Source: Pseudomonadota bacterium
GTDB taxonomy: Bacteria > Pseudomonadota > Gammaproteobacteria > Steroidobacterales > Steroidobacteraceae
NCBI GenBank assembly: GCA_016720075.1
Contig: JADJXW010000001.1
Location: 664,206 to 728,205, forward strand
DNA: 64,000 nucleotides
Direction of reading: 5' to 3'
The translations under genes were made by a program, and so were the position numbers. Below are positions 26,964 to 35,076 of this stretch, one piece after another; position 1 is the first letter of the stretch, and the number at the start of each line of letters is the position of its first letter. The notes below the pieces were generated by a model that made no database searches, had not been told where the DNA came from, and saw only the letters and a list, made by a program, of their open reading frames with translations.

Positions 26964-27920
26964 TCATGCATCTGCCGGGTTCAGCGCCGCCTCCAGCTTG
27001 TCGAAGCTGCCTGTCCAGCCCTGGCTCATGCCGCCGCGCTGCTTGAGGAATTCCGCCATGTCGGCATCGGTCGCGTCCTGCGGCTCCCAGCGCACCGTGA
27101 CCCGCGTGCGGTCCGCGCCCTCGCTGGCCAGCGTGATGGTGGTGAGCATGGCCAGCGGCCAGTGGGCGAAGAACGAAGGGCGGATCACCTGCTCGCGTTC
27201 GTCGCAGAACTGCTGCGTGTAGATGACGCGGTGTGGCCTCTCGAGCGCGAGGTATTTGACCAGCCCGTGCATGGTCGCCCCGCCGGGCATGGTCATCGCG
27301 TAAAACGAAGCGCCCCCGACTCTCGGCTCCGCCCGCAGGAAACGCATGGTCGCGCCGGTGGGCGGCAGCCACTGCGCCAGGTGCGCCGGATCGGTCAACA
27401 TGTCGTACACGCGCTCGATGCCAGCCTCGAAGCTGCGCGTGATGAAGAACTGCTCCTTGCCCGCGCAACGCTTGCCCAGGTACTCGGCCAGTCGGTCCCA
27501 GGTTCCCTCGCCACCGGCCTTGCGGATGAAGCCGCGCATCTCGGCGGCGACCTCGGGTGTCGCGAACGCCATGCTCATGTCCAGCTGCGTGCACCCCTCG
27601 CGCTCGGTGAACAGTGCAGTGACGCGGAACAGCGGAGGGCGGTCCTTGTGGCCGCCATGGTCGTAGACCATCCGCTGCCGCGGAACCACTTCCAGGTACT
27701 GCGTGGTGTTCTCGTAGTCGGTGCCGTCGGGGCCGTGCATGGTGTAGTGCCAGTGGCCGCCGGTCCGCAGGTCGTGCTCGTGATTGGTCAGCGTGAAGCC
27801 GCGGGGTCCCCACCACTGGGCCACTTCCTCGGGATTCGTCCAGGCCTCCCATACCGCCTGCAGCGGCGCGTCGTAGATGCGCGTGATCGAGATGAGGTTG
27901 GACTTACTTCCTGCGGCCAT
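26964..27920 (-). CDS. Tandem SRPBCC (AHSA1/START-like) domain protein
   Basis: 318 residues made of two SRPBCC domains. The first (about 8-150) starts ITRIYDAPLQAVWEAWTNPEEVAQWWGP; the second (about 158-316) starts FFITRSFEAGIERVYDMLTDPAHLAQWLPP. Each shows the typical helix-grip opening with the W-(T/L)(N/D)P-x5-W pattern of Aha1-C-like proteins that enclose hydrophobic ligands. The ligand is unknown. The start overlaps the ArsR-type regulator gene by 17 bp, so the two are coupled; ArsR-SRPBCC pairs are a recurrent bacterial theme. A double-domain protein from one gene is less usual than a single domain. Confidence 0.9.
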   Translation of the reverse strand: MAAGSKSNLISITRIYDAPLQAVWEAWTNPEEVAQWWGPRGFTLTNHEHDLRTGGHWHYTMHGPDGTDYENTTQYLEVVPRQRMVYDHGGHKDRPPLFRVTALFTEREGCTQLDMSMAFATPEVAAEMRGFIRKAGGEGTWDRLAEYLGKRCAGKEQFFITRSFEAGIERVYDMLTDPAHLAQWLPPTGATMRFLRAEPRVGGASFYAMTMPGGATMHGLVKYLALERPHRVIYTQQFCDEREQVIRPSFFAHWPLAMLTTITLASEGADRTRVTVRWEPQDATDADMAEFLKQRGGMSQGWTGSFDKLEAALNPADA

Positions 27921-28254
27921 GGCCAGCTCCTTCGGTTTTGGTCTTCAGGTAGGCGCCGAGTCGGTCGAGCTGTTCTTCCCAGGCGATGCGGTACTGCTCC
28001 ATCCAGTCCACCGCCTCGCGCAGCGGCTCGCCGTTCAACTGGCAGGGGCGCCACTGCGCCTGGCGGCCCTTGCGTACAAGCCCCGCCTTCTCCAGCACCT
28101 TCAGGTGCTTGGTCACCGCGGGCAGGCTCATGTCCTTCAGGAACGGCCCGGCGAGGTCCGAGACGTTCGCCTCTCCCTCCGACAGTCGGGCGAGCATGGC
28201 CCGCCGCGTGGGATCGGCCAGCGCGGCAAAGGTGCGGCTGAGGGGGTCCGTCAT
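27904..28254 (-). CDS. ArsR-family winged-helix transcriptional regulator
   Basis: 116 residues, a compact winged helix: AALADPTRRAMLARLSEGEA, VSDLAGPFLKDMSLPAVTKHL as recognition helix region, KVLEKAGLVRKGRQAQWRPC as wing. No CxC metal-binding motif is present, so this is not a metal sensor; it belongs to the SdpR/YczG-like group usually paired with SRPBCC genes. It heads an operon with the SRPBCC and YqaA genes. A perfect 12-bp palindrome just upstream (28270-28281) is the probable autoregulatory operator. Confidence 0.92.
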   Translation of the reverse strand: MTDPLSRTFAALADPTRRAMLARLSEGEANVSDLAGPFLKDMSLPAVTKHLKVLEKAGLVRKGRQAQWRPCQLNGEPLREAVDWMEQYRIAWEEQLDRLGAYLKTKTEGAGHGRRK

Positions 28255-28269
28255 TGAATTTGACCTGAT

Positions 28270-28293
28270 GGTTAATTAACCAAGAGGTTAAAT
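28270..28293 (-). promoter_or_regulatory. Probable ArsR operator (palindrome plus third half-site)
   Basis: The perfect palindrome GGTTAATTAACC (28270-28281) begins 16 bp before the regulator's ATG. A further half-site (GGTTAA on the plus strand, 28286-28291) lies 4 bp beyond it, giving three half-sites in 24 bp. The AT-rich block stands out in a GC-rich region and includes TATATT-like sequence suitable for a -10. Binding by the adjacent ArsR protein is an inference from position. Confidence 0.6.
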
Positions 28294-28341
28294 ATAAGTT
28301 GTGACAGGGTGTTTGTCCAACGGGGGAGGTCCAGGGGGATG

Positions 28342-28428
28342 TGGTGCCCGTGGTCCGAATCGAACGGACACGACCTTGCGATCGGCAGATTTTGAGTCTG
28401 CTGCGTCTACCAGTTCCGCCACACGGGC
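28342..28428 (-). tRNA. tRNA-Leu, anticodon CAA
   Basis: An 87-nt tRNA gene on the minus strand, with the CCA end encoded. The acceptor arms GCCCGTG and CACGGGC pair. The anticodon stem-loop GCAGA-CTCAAAA-TCTGC gives anticodon CAA reading UUG. The T-arm contains GTTCGATTC. A variable arm (CGATCGCAAGGTCG) marks a class II tRNA as expected for Leu. It is located between the ArsR operon and the sigma factor gene. Confidence 0.96.
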
Positions 28429-28503
28429 GCGTGGGGGGCGAGATGGTAAGTTTTTTTGTGCTCTCCCGCGACCTTTTTGCCTGCTGGCGCATCCTAGTCC
28501 GTG

Positions 28504-29121
28504 ATGAGTCGATTCCTGGATATCCCGGTCGATGCGGATTGCCTGCGGCTGGCCGCTGCAGGCGACCGTGAGGCACAGCGCCTGCTCTACGGGCAGGTCG
28601 CCGGCCCCGTGTTCGCGCTGATCCGTCGCATGGTGGTGCCCCGTGCCGCCGCCGAGGATGTGTTCCAGGACTGCATGGTGAGCCTGCTGCGCAGCCTGCC
28701 GACTTATCGCGGGGACGCGCCCTTTGGCGCCTGGGTACGCCAGATCGCCATCAGGCAATGCCTGATGCACCTGCGCTCTCCGTGGCAACGCGCCAGGCGC
28801 GCGCTGGTCGCGGTTGTCGCTGGCGATGAGATGGATGAATTGCCCGCGCACGAGCCCCGGGTGGAGGCGCCCGCGCCGGAGCTGCTTGACGTGGAGCGCG
28901 CGCTGTCCTGCCTGCCCGATGTGGCGCGCAGCGTCGTGTGGATGTTCGATGTGGAAGGCATGAGTCACGAGGAGATCGCAGCCGTGTTCGGCCGAAGCGT
29001 GAGTTTTTCAAAGTCGCAGCTCTCGCGCGCGCATGCGCTGCTGCGCGATCACCTGGCCGAGCCCGCAACCCCATCCGTGGTGGTGCGACCTGAACTCTCG
29101 GCACAGGGGCATGCGCCATGA
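28504..29121 (+). CDS. ECF-type RNA polymerase sigma factor
   Basis: 205 residues. Region 2 is visible as LIRRMVVPRAAAEDVFQDCMVSLLRSLPTYRGDAPFGAWVRQIA, including the -10-binding DVFQD helix. Region 4 shows LPDVARSVVWMFDVEGMSHEEIAAVFG followed by the helix-turn-helix SVSFSKSQLSRAHALLR. The linker (about 100-135) is acidic and unusually long. GTG at 28501 is an alternative start one codon upstream. Its stop overlaps the next gene (ATGA), so it is co-translated with a one-pass membrane protein that is the natural anti-sigma candidate. The regulon is unknown. Confidence 0.9.
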   Translation: MSRFLDIPVDADCLRLAAAGDREAQRLLYGQVAGPVFALIRRMVVPRAAAEDVFQDCMVSLLRSLPTYRGDAPFGAWVRQIAIRQCLMHLRSPWQRARRALVAVVAGDEMDELPAHEPRVEAPAPELLDVERALSCLPDVARSVVWMFDVEGMSHEEIAAVFGRSVSFSKSQLSRAHALLRDHLAEPATPSVVVRPELSAQGHAP

Positions 29122-29582
29122 GCGTGCAGGAAGGTCTGCGGGCCGTGGCCAGCCAGGATGTGTCCGCTCCGTGGGGCTTCGATGCGTTCGAGCAGCGCCG
29201 CGTCCGCGCAGCTTCCAGGCGCCGCGCCGCGGTGTGGGGCTCGGCGTTGTCAGTGTCGATGCTCACTCTGGTGGGTGTCCTGGCGCTGGTCACGCAGCCG
29301 CGGGTGGACGAGGACCCGGTGATGGTCGCCGTCGAATCGCAGGACCTGATGACGCAGCCGTTGGACGGCCACCGACCGGATTCCCCGGCACTGGTGGACA
29401 TGAGCCGCTTCGAGCTCACCAGCGAACTGGAAGACCGCATCGCGCTGCTGGATGCCGAGCTCTCCGCGGCGCGCGTGCAGCGCGCGCCGGCAGAGCAGCT
29501 GCGGCGCATCGAAGGCACGCGGGAACAGATGAACGAATCACTGCAGCGCGTCAGTTACGCGCACGCACTGTTGAGTCTTTGA
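29118..29582 (+). CDS. One-pass membrane protein, putative anti-sigma factor
   Basis: 154 residues, not assigned to a family. It has a short N-terminal cytoplasmic part (about 1-36, containing DVSAPWGFDAFEQRRVRAAS), one hydrophobic helix (AVWGSALSVSMLTLVGVLAL) and an extracytoplasmic part with a charged, coiled-coil-like region (LTSELEDRIALLDAELSAAR). There is no HxxxCxxC zinc motif, so it is not a classical ZAS anti-sigma. Assignment rests on topology and on the ATGA overlap with the ECF sigma gene. It is followed 12 bp later by the PDZ gene. Confidence 0.6.
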   Translation: MSVQEGLRAVASQDVSAPWGFDAFEQRRVRAASRRRAAVWGSALSVSMLTLVGVLALVTQPRVDEDPVMVAVESQDLMTQPLDGHRPDSPALVDMSRFELTSELEDRIALLDAELSAARVQRAPAEQLRRIEGTREQMNESLQRVSYAHALLSL

Positions 29583-29594
29583 GGAGCACCAACG

Positions 29595-30611
29595 ATGAAA
29601 CACACCCGAATCATGGTCACCCCGGCGGCGCTGATCGCGGCGCTGGCATTTGGCGCCTGGTCGCCCGGCACGATGGCGGCGCAGCCCGCCGGCGCCGCGT
29701 CCGAATCCAAGCCCAACCAGGAAGAGCTGCAGAAGAAGCTCGACGAGGCGCGCGCGGAGCTCGACAAATCGGCGCGCGAGGTGGCCGAGCTGTCGATGCA
29801 ACTGGGCGGTGAGGGTCGGCGTCAATTCCAGTTCCAGTCGGGCGACGGTCCGCCGCCGCGCGCCGTCATCGGCGTGCAGATCGCCAATGGCGCCGGCGAG
29901 GGCGGGGCGAAGGTCGTGGAGGTCAGCCCCGGCGGCGCCGCGGCCGATGCCGGCATCAAGGCAGGGGATGTCATCACGTCCATCGGTGGCGAGGACATCA
30001 GCAAGGAATCCGATCCCGGTCGCGCGCTCGTGGCGCGCATGGCGCAGGTCGATCCGAACCTCAAGGTGCAGGTGGGCGTGCTGCGCGAGGGCAAGAAGCT
30101 GAATTTCGATGTGACGCCGCGGCCCGCGCCGATGCAGACCTTCCGTCTGGAGCGTCGCGGGCCAGGTGGCGCCGGCGGCCCGCCGGGCGCGCAGGTGTTC
30201 ACCTTCCCGGGACCCGGACCTGGAGTCGGGCCTGGCCCGGGGATGCCCGGTGGGCCCGGCATGGGCGGGCCGCTGCAGCAGCGCCGCGAGATCATCATCA
30301 ATCGCGGCGATGAGGGCGGCATGGGCATGCGCTTCCGCGGCATCGAGTTCGCCACGCTGTCCGAGAAGCTCGGCAGCTACTTCGGCGTGAAGGCCGGGGT
30401 GCTGGTGGTCCGCGCGGGCAACAACGCTGCCTTCAAGCTGCAGGATGGCGATGTGATCCTCGCCATCGACGGCCGCACGCCCGCCGATGCGCAGCACGCC
30501 GGCCGGATCCTGCGCTCCTACTCGCCGGGCGAGAAGCTCACCATCCGCGTGCAGCGCGACCGCAAGGCCCAGAACCTGGAAATCACCGTTCCCGGTGGCG
30601 GCGAGGACTGA
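29595..30611 (+). CDS. Exported double-PDZ protein with coiled coil and Gly/Pro-rich linker
   Basis: 338 residues. A signal peptide is likely (MKHTRIMVTPAALIAALAFG to TMAAQPAGAA). A coiled-coil segment follows (EELQKKLDEARAELDKSARE). PDZ1 is about 88-178 (GVQIANGAGEGGAKVVEVSP to GDVITSIGGEDI). A Gly/Pro-rich linker covers about 192-232 (PGPGPGVGPGPGMPGGPGMG). PDZ2 is about 245-335 (GVLVVRAGNNAAFKLQDGDV, ILAIDGRTPADAQHAG). There is no protease domain, so it is not DegS/DegP-like by itself. The third gene of the sigma module, it may sense or bind unfolded C-termini in the periplasm; that role is inferred from domains and context. Confidence 0.85.
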   Translation: MKHTRIMVTPAALIAALAFGAWSPGTMAAQPAGAASESKPNQEELQKKLDEARAELDKSAREVAELSMQLGGEGRRQFQFQSGDGPPPRAVIGVQIANGAGEGGAKVVEVSPGGAAADAGIKAGDVITSIGGEDISKESDPGRALVARMAQVDPNLKVQVGVLREGKKLNFDVTPRPAPMQTFRLERRGPGGAGGPPGAQVFTFPGPGPGVGPGPGMPGGPGMGGPLQQRREIIINRGDEGGMGMRFRGIEFATLSEKLGSYFGVKAGVLVVRAGNNAAFKLQDGDVILAIDGRTPADAQHAGRILRSYSPGEKLTIRVQRDRKAQNLEITVPGGGED

Positions 30612-30623
30612 TCAAGCCCTACC

Positions 30624-31670
30624 ATGCGCGCCCTCATGCGGCGCGCCGACTTCCACTTCGAACTGCCCCCGGAGCTGATCGCCCAGGCGCCCCTGCCTGA
30701 GCGGTCGGCCAGCCGGCTGCTCGTGCTCGACGGCAAAGCCGGTGCGCTGGCCGACCGGCGCTTCACCGATCTGCCCTCGCTGCTCGGGCCGCACGACCTG
30801 CTGGTGTTCAACGACACGCGCGTCGTCGCCGCGCGGCTGTTCGGCACCAAGCCCTCGGGCGGACGCGTCGAGGTATTCCTGGAGCGCGCCGTGGGCGAGC
30901 GGCGGGCATGGGTTCAGGCCCGCGCCAGCAAGCCGATCCGGTCGGGGCTGGTCATCGGCACCGCCGGCGGCGAGATCCGCGTCGTGGAACGCGCCAGCAC
31001 GCCGGCCGGCGACCTGTGGGAAATCGAAACCCCCGCCGAAGTGCTGGCCTTCTTCGAAGCCCATGGCGCGGTGCCGCTGCCGCCGTACATCGGGCGCGCC
31101 GCGGGCGACGACGACCGCGCGCGCTACCAGAGCATCTTCGCCCGCGCGCCGGGTGCCGTGGCGGCGCCCACCGCCAGCCTGCATTTCGACGCGGCGCTGA
31201 TCGCGCGGCTGGACGACATGGGCGTGCATCGCGCCGAGGTCACGCTGCACGTGGGCGCGGGCACCTTCCAGCCGCTGCGCGTGGATGACGTTCGCGACCA
31301 TGTGATGCATGCCGAGCGCTTCGATGTGCCGCCCTCGCTGGTGGAGGCGGTGCGCGCCTGCCGCGCTGCGGGCGGGCGGGTGGTGGCCGTGGGCACCACG
31401 GTGGCGCGCGCGCTGGAGTCGGCCGCGCAGGGCGGCGAGCTTGCCGCGGGCGCCGGCGACACGCGGCTGTTCATCACGCCGGGCTATGCTTTCCGCGTCG
31501 TGGATGCGCTCATCACCAATTTTCACCTGCCCGAATCAACGCTGCTGATGCTGGTGTCGGCCTTCGCGGGCCGCGAAGCGGTGCTGGCCGCGTATGCGCA
31601 TGCGGTGCGGGAGCGATATCGCTTCTTCAGTTACGGCGATGCGATGTTCATCACGCCCGGAGTCTCCTGA
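30624..31670 (+). CDS. queA: S-adenosylmethionine:tRNA ribosyltransferase-isomerase
   Basis: 348 residues. QueA transfers the ribosyl part of SAM to 7-aminomethyl-7-deazaguanine in tRNA to form epoxyqueuosine. Recognisable segments are FHFELPPELIAQAPLPERSA, LLVFNDTRVVAARLFGTKPS, GAVPLPPYIGR, YQSIFARAPGAVAAPTASLH, EVTLHVGAGTFQPLRVDDV and FHLPESTLLMLVSAFAG. The start may be the ATG at 30624 or the one 12 bp later. Its stop overlaps the ATG of tgt by one base, so the two queuosine genes are coupled. Confidence 0.96.
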   Translation: MRALMRRADFHFELPPELIAQAPLPERSASRLLVLDGKAGALADRRFTDLPSLLGPHDLLVFNDTRVVAARLFGTKPSGGRVEVFLERAVGERRAWVQARASKPIRSGLVIGTAGGEIRVVERASTPAGDLWEIETPAEVLAFFEAHGAVPLPPYIGRAAGDDDRARYQSIFARAPGAVAAPTASLHFDAALIARLDDMGVHRAEVTLHVGAGTFQPLRVDDVRDHVMHAERFDVPPSLVEAVRACRAAGGRVVAVGTTVARALESAAQGGELAAGAGDTRLFITPGYAFRVVDALITNFHLPESTLLMLVSAFAGREAVLAAYAHAVRERYRFFSYGDAMFITPGVS

Positions 31671-32811
31671 TGCAATTCGAGCTGCTGAAGCAGGAAGGCG
31701 CTGCGCGCCGCGGCCGCATAACGATGCCGCGCGGCGTCATCGAAACGCCTGCCTTCATGCCCGTGGGCACCTACGGCACCGTGAAGGCGATGACGCCCGA
31801 GGAACTGGAATGCATCGGCGCGCAGATCGTGCTGGGCAACACCTTCCATCTGATGCTGCGGCCGGGCACGCAGATCATCCTCGCGCACGGCAGCCTGCAT
31901 GGCTTCATGCACTGGCAACGACCCATCCTCACCGACTCGGGCGGCTTCCAGGTGTTCAGCCTCGCCGATCTGCGCATGATCAGCGAGGAGGGCGTGCGCT
32001 TCCAGTCCCCGGTGGATGGCAGCCCTGTGCGGCTGACGCCCGAGGATTCCATGGATGTGCAACGGGCGCTGGGCTCGGACATCGCCATGTGCTTCGATGA
32101 CTGCACGCCGTGGCCCGCCACCGAGGCGCAGGCGCGCGAGTCCATGGAGCGCTCGATGCGCTGGGCTGCGCGCTCGCACGCGCACTACTACCGCGATGCA
32201 TCGCTGGAGCCTCCGGGCCTGCCGGCACGCGGCAACCTGTTCGGGATCATCCAGGGAGGCATGTTCGCGCCCCTGCGGGTGGCGTCGCTCGAGGCGCTGA
32301 CGCGCGTAGGTTTTCCGGGCTACGCCATCGGGGCCTGGCCGTGGGCGAACCCGAAGAAGTGCGCCTCGGGGTGATCGAGCAGATCGAGCCGCTGATCCCC
32401 CGCGACCGGCCGCGCTACCTGATGGGCGTGGGCCGGCCCGAGGACCTGCTGGCCGCGGTGCTGCGCGGCGTGGACATGTTCGACTGCGTGATGCCCACCC
32501 GCCATGCGCGCAACGGCCACCTGTTCACCAGCACGGGCGTGCTCAACATCAGGAATGCCGCCCATGCCACCGATACCAGCCCCATCGACCCGGCCTGCGG
32601 CTGCTACACCTGCCGGAACTACTCCCGGGCCTACCTGCGCCACCTCGACAAGTGCAACGAGATCCTGGGGGCCCGGCTGAACACCCTGCACAACCTGCAT
32701 TTCTACCTGGACCTGATGCGCCGGATGCGCCTGGCGCTGGACGAGGGCCGTTTTGCCGCCTTCTGCCGGGAAACACTTGCCCAAAGGGCCGGCGCCGGGC
32801 CTGTGGCATAA
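31670..32811 (+). pseudogene. tgt: Queuine tRNA-ribosyltransferase, interrupted by a one-base frameshift
   Basis: Both halves of Tgt are present in two frames. The first frame (31670-32374) gives VIETPAFMPVGTYGTVKAMT, ILTDSGGFQVFSLADLR and GNLFGIIQGG, then FPGYAIG before leaving the family. The other frame continues as GLAVGEPEEV, RPRYLMGVGRPEDLL, FDCVMPTRHARNGHLFT (nucleophile Asp region) and the zinc ligands CGCYTCRNYSRAYLRHL to 32811. One G missing from the run at 32330-32333 (ggggcc, expected gggggcc) explains the break; restored length would be about 380 residues, normal for Tgt. The enzyme exchanges guanine 34 for preQ1. It is either a sequencing error or a true recent mutation. Confidence 0.93.
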
Positions 32812-32851
32812 TGCCCGACCTTTTTTCACCCCACCCTCAGGTCCCAAGACA

Positions 32852-33181
32852 ATGAGCCTCCTGATTTCCGACGCCTACGCCCAGGCCGCCCCGGCCGCCG
32901 CCCCCAGCAGCACCATGTCGCTGCTGATGCTGCCGCTGATGCTCGTCGTGTTCTATTTCCTGCTGATCCGCCCGCAGCAGAAGCGCGCCAAGGAACACCA
33001 GGCGATGCTCTCGAAGATCGCCACCGGCGACGAAGTCGTCACCACCGGCGGCATCCTGGGCCGGGTCGCCGACGTGGGCGATGGCTTCCTCACCCTTGAA
33101 ATCGCCGATGGCGTCCGTATCAAGGTGCAGAAGGCCCAGGTCTCGCAGCTGGTTCCCAAGGGCACATACAAGAGCGCTTGA
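32852..33181 (+). CDS. yajC: Sec translocase accessory subunit YajC
   Basis: 109 residues. It has a short N-terminal region, one membrane helix (LLMLPLMLVVFYFLLIRPQQ) and a cytoplasmic domain with KIATGDEVVTTGGILGRVADV, the YajC signature. It associates with SecDF in the inner membrane. A CATAAT -10-like hexamer (32807-32812) overlapping the tgt stop could give an internal promoter. It is followed by secD after 6 bp. Confidence 0.96.
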   Translation: MSLLISDAYAQAAPAAAPSSTMSLLMLPLMLVVFYFLLIRPQQKRAKEHQAMLSKIATGDEVVTTGGILGRVADVGDGFLTLEIADGVRIKVQKAQVSQLVPKGTYKSA

Positions 33182-33187
33182 TCCCCC

Positions 33188-35059
33188 ATGCTGGAATTCG
33201 CCCGCTGGAAATACATCGTCGTCGCTGCCGTGACCCTGCTCGCGCTGGTGATCGCGGCGCCGAACTTCTTCGGCGAGGACATCGCGCTGCAGGTCGTCCG
33301 CAAGGACCGCGCCGTCATCGACGATGCCGGTCGCAAGAGCGTCGAGGATGCGCTGAAGGCCAAGGGCGTCGTCATCAAGGGTGACTACGTCGAGGGCGAG
33401 CGCATGGTGCTCACCTTCAACGACGTGAATGCCCAGTACGCCGCGCGTGATGCGGTCAACGAGGCGCTGAGCCAGACCTTCGTCTCGGCGCTGGCGCGCG
33501 CGCCCCGCGCGCCCGACTTCTTCCGCAAGGTGGGCCTGCGGCCCATGCCGCTCGGCCTCGACCTGCGCGGCGGGCTGTACCTGCTCTACCAGGTGGACAT
33601 CAACGACGCCGTGCGCCAGTTGGTGGAAAGCTACGAGCAGGATTACCGCCGCGCGCTCACCACCAACAACATCGCATTCGCCGACGTCACTTCGCTAAGC
33701 GACGAGGCGGGCCTTGCGACGGGCGTGCGCGTCAGCTTCGCCGCCGGCGCGAACCTCGCGGCCGCGCGCGATGTGATGCAGAAGGTGGTCACCGACCTCA
33801 CGTACAGCATCAACGATGCGGGCAGCGTGCCCTACATCGATGCCACGCTGACGGCTGCACAGATCACCGAGCGCCAGCGCAACGCCATCCAGCTCAACAT
33901 GAATTCGCTGCGCAACCGCGTCAATGCGCTGGGCGTCACCGAGCCCGAAGTCCGCCAGCAGGGCGTCGACCGCATTTCCGTGGCGCTGCCCGGCGTGCTC
34001 AATTCCGCCGAAGTGAAGGACATCCTGGGTCGCGTCGCGACGCTGGAATTCCGCATGTCCGATGTGGCCAACAACGTGCAGGACGCCGTCAGCCGCGGCC
34101 GCGCGCCGGTGGGCTCGCGCATCTACTACCACCGTGACGGTCGGCCCACGCTGCTCAAGCGCGAGATCATCGCCACCGGCGACCAGCTCATCGACGCACG
34201 TTCCACCGCCACGCAGGAAGGTCCGGCCGTGGCCATCCGCCTGAACGCCCAGGCCGGCGACGAGATGCTGCGCATCACGCAGGCCAACCTCGGCAAGCCC
34301 ATGGCCGTGGTGCTCATCGAGAAGACACGCGAAAAAGCCTTCGTGAACGGCCAGGAAGTGGAGCGCGAGGTCACCAAGCAGGAGGTGATCAGCGAGGCCA
34401 CCATCCGCGGCGTGTTCAGCAACCAGTTCAACATCACCGGCGTGGGCCAGGGCGAAGCCCAGACGCTGGCGCTGCTGATGCGCTCGGGCCAGCTGGCCGC
34501 CAAGCAGTTCATCGTCAGCGAGCGGCCCATCGGCCCGTCGCTGGGCGCCGAGAACATCCGCTCCGGCGTGCGCGCGTTGATCATCGGTTCGGCCGCGCTG
34601 TTCGTGTTCATGATCCTCTACTACAACCTGTTCGGCGTCGTGGCCTCGCTGGTGCTGGCGGTCAACGTGGTGCTGCTCACGGCGCTGCTGTCGCTGATGA
34701 AGGCGTCGCTGTCGCTGCCGGGCATCGCCGGCATCCTGCTCACGGTGGGCATGGCGGTGGACGCCAACGTCATCATCTACGAGCGCATCCGCGAGGAGCT
34801 GCGCAACGGCATCACGCCGCAGGCCTCGATCCGCGCCGGCTTCGAGAAGGCCTGGACGGCCATCTGGGATTCGAACGTCACCACGTTCATCGCGGGCCTG
34901 GTGCTGTGGGTGTTCGGCACCGGACCCATACGCAACTTCGCGACGGTGCTGATGCTCGGCATCCTCACTTCGATGTTCACGGCGATGCTCGGCAGCCGCG
35001 CACTGCTGACGCTGATCTACGGCGGGGCGAAGAAGCCCGCGAAACTGTCGATCGGCTGA
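33188..35059 (+). CDS. secD: Protein translocase subunit SecD
   Basis: A 623-residue inner-membrane RND-type protein that uses proton motive force to pull exported proteins through SecYEG. TM1 lies near the N-terminus, followed by the large periplasmic P1 domain with LGLDLRGGLYLLYQVD and the ALGVTEPEVRQQGVDRISVALPG segment. Five C-terminal helices include VLAVNVVLLTALLSLMKASL, LPGIAGILLTVGMAVDANVI and IYERIREELRNG. Length agrees with E. coli SecD (615). Confidence 0.97.
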   Translation: MLEFARWKYIVVAAVTLLALVIAAPNFFGEDIALQVVRKDRAVIDDAGRKSVEDALKAKGVVIKGDYVEGERMVLTFNDVNAQYAARDAVNEALSQTFVSALARAPRAPDFFRKVGLRPMPLGLDLRGGLYLLYQVDINDAVRQLVESYEQDYRRALTTNNIAFADVTSLSDEAGLATGVRVSFAAGANLAAARDVMQKVVTDLTYSINDAGSVPYIDATLTAAQITERQRNAIQLNMNSLRNRVNALGVTEPEVRQQGVDRISVALPGVLNSAEVKDILGRVATLEFRMSDVANNVQDAVSRGRAPVGSRIYYHRDGRPTLLKREIIATGDQLIDARSTATQEGPAVAIRLNAQAGDEMLRITQANLGKPMAVVLIEKTREKAFVNGQEVEREVTKQEVISEATIRGVFSNQFNITGVGQGEAQTLALLMRSGQLAAKQFIVSERPIGPSLGAENIRSGVRALIIGSAALFVFMILYYNLFGVVASLVLAVNVVLLTALLSLMKASLSLPGIAGILLTVGMAVDANVIIYERIREELRNGITPQASIRAGFEKAWTAIWDSNVTTFIAGLVLWVFGTGPIRNFATVLMLGILTSMFTAMLGSRALLTLIYGGAKKPAKLSIG

Positions 35060-35076
35060 GCCTGAGGTAACAAGAC

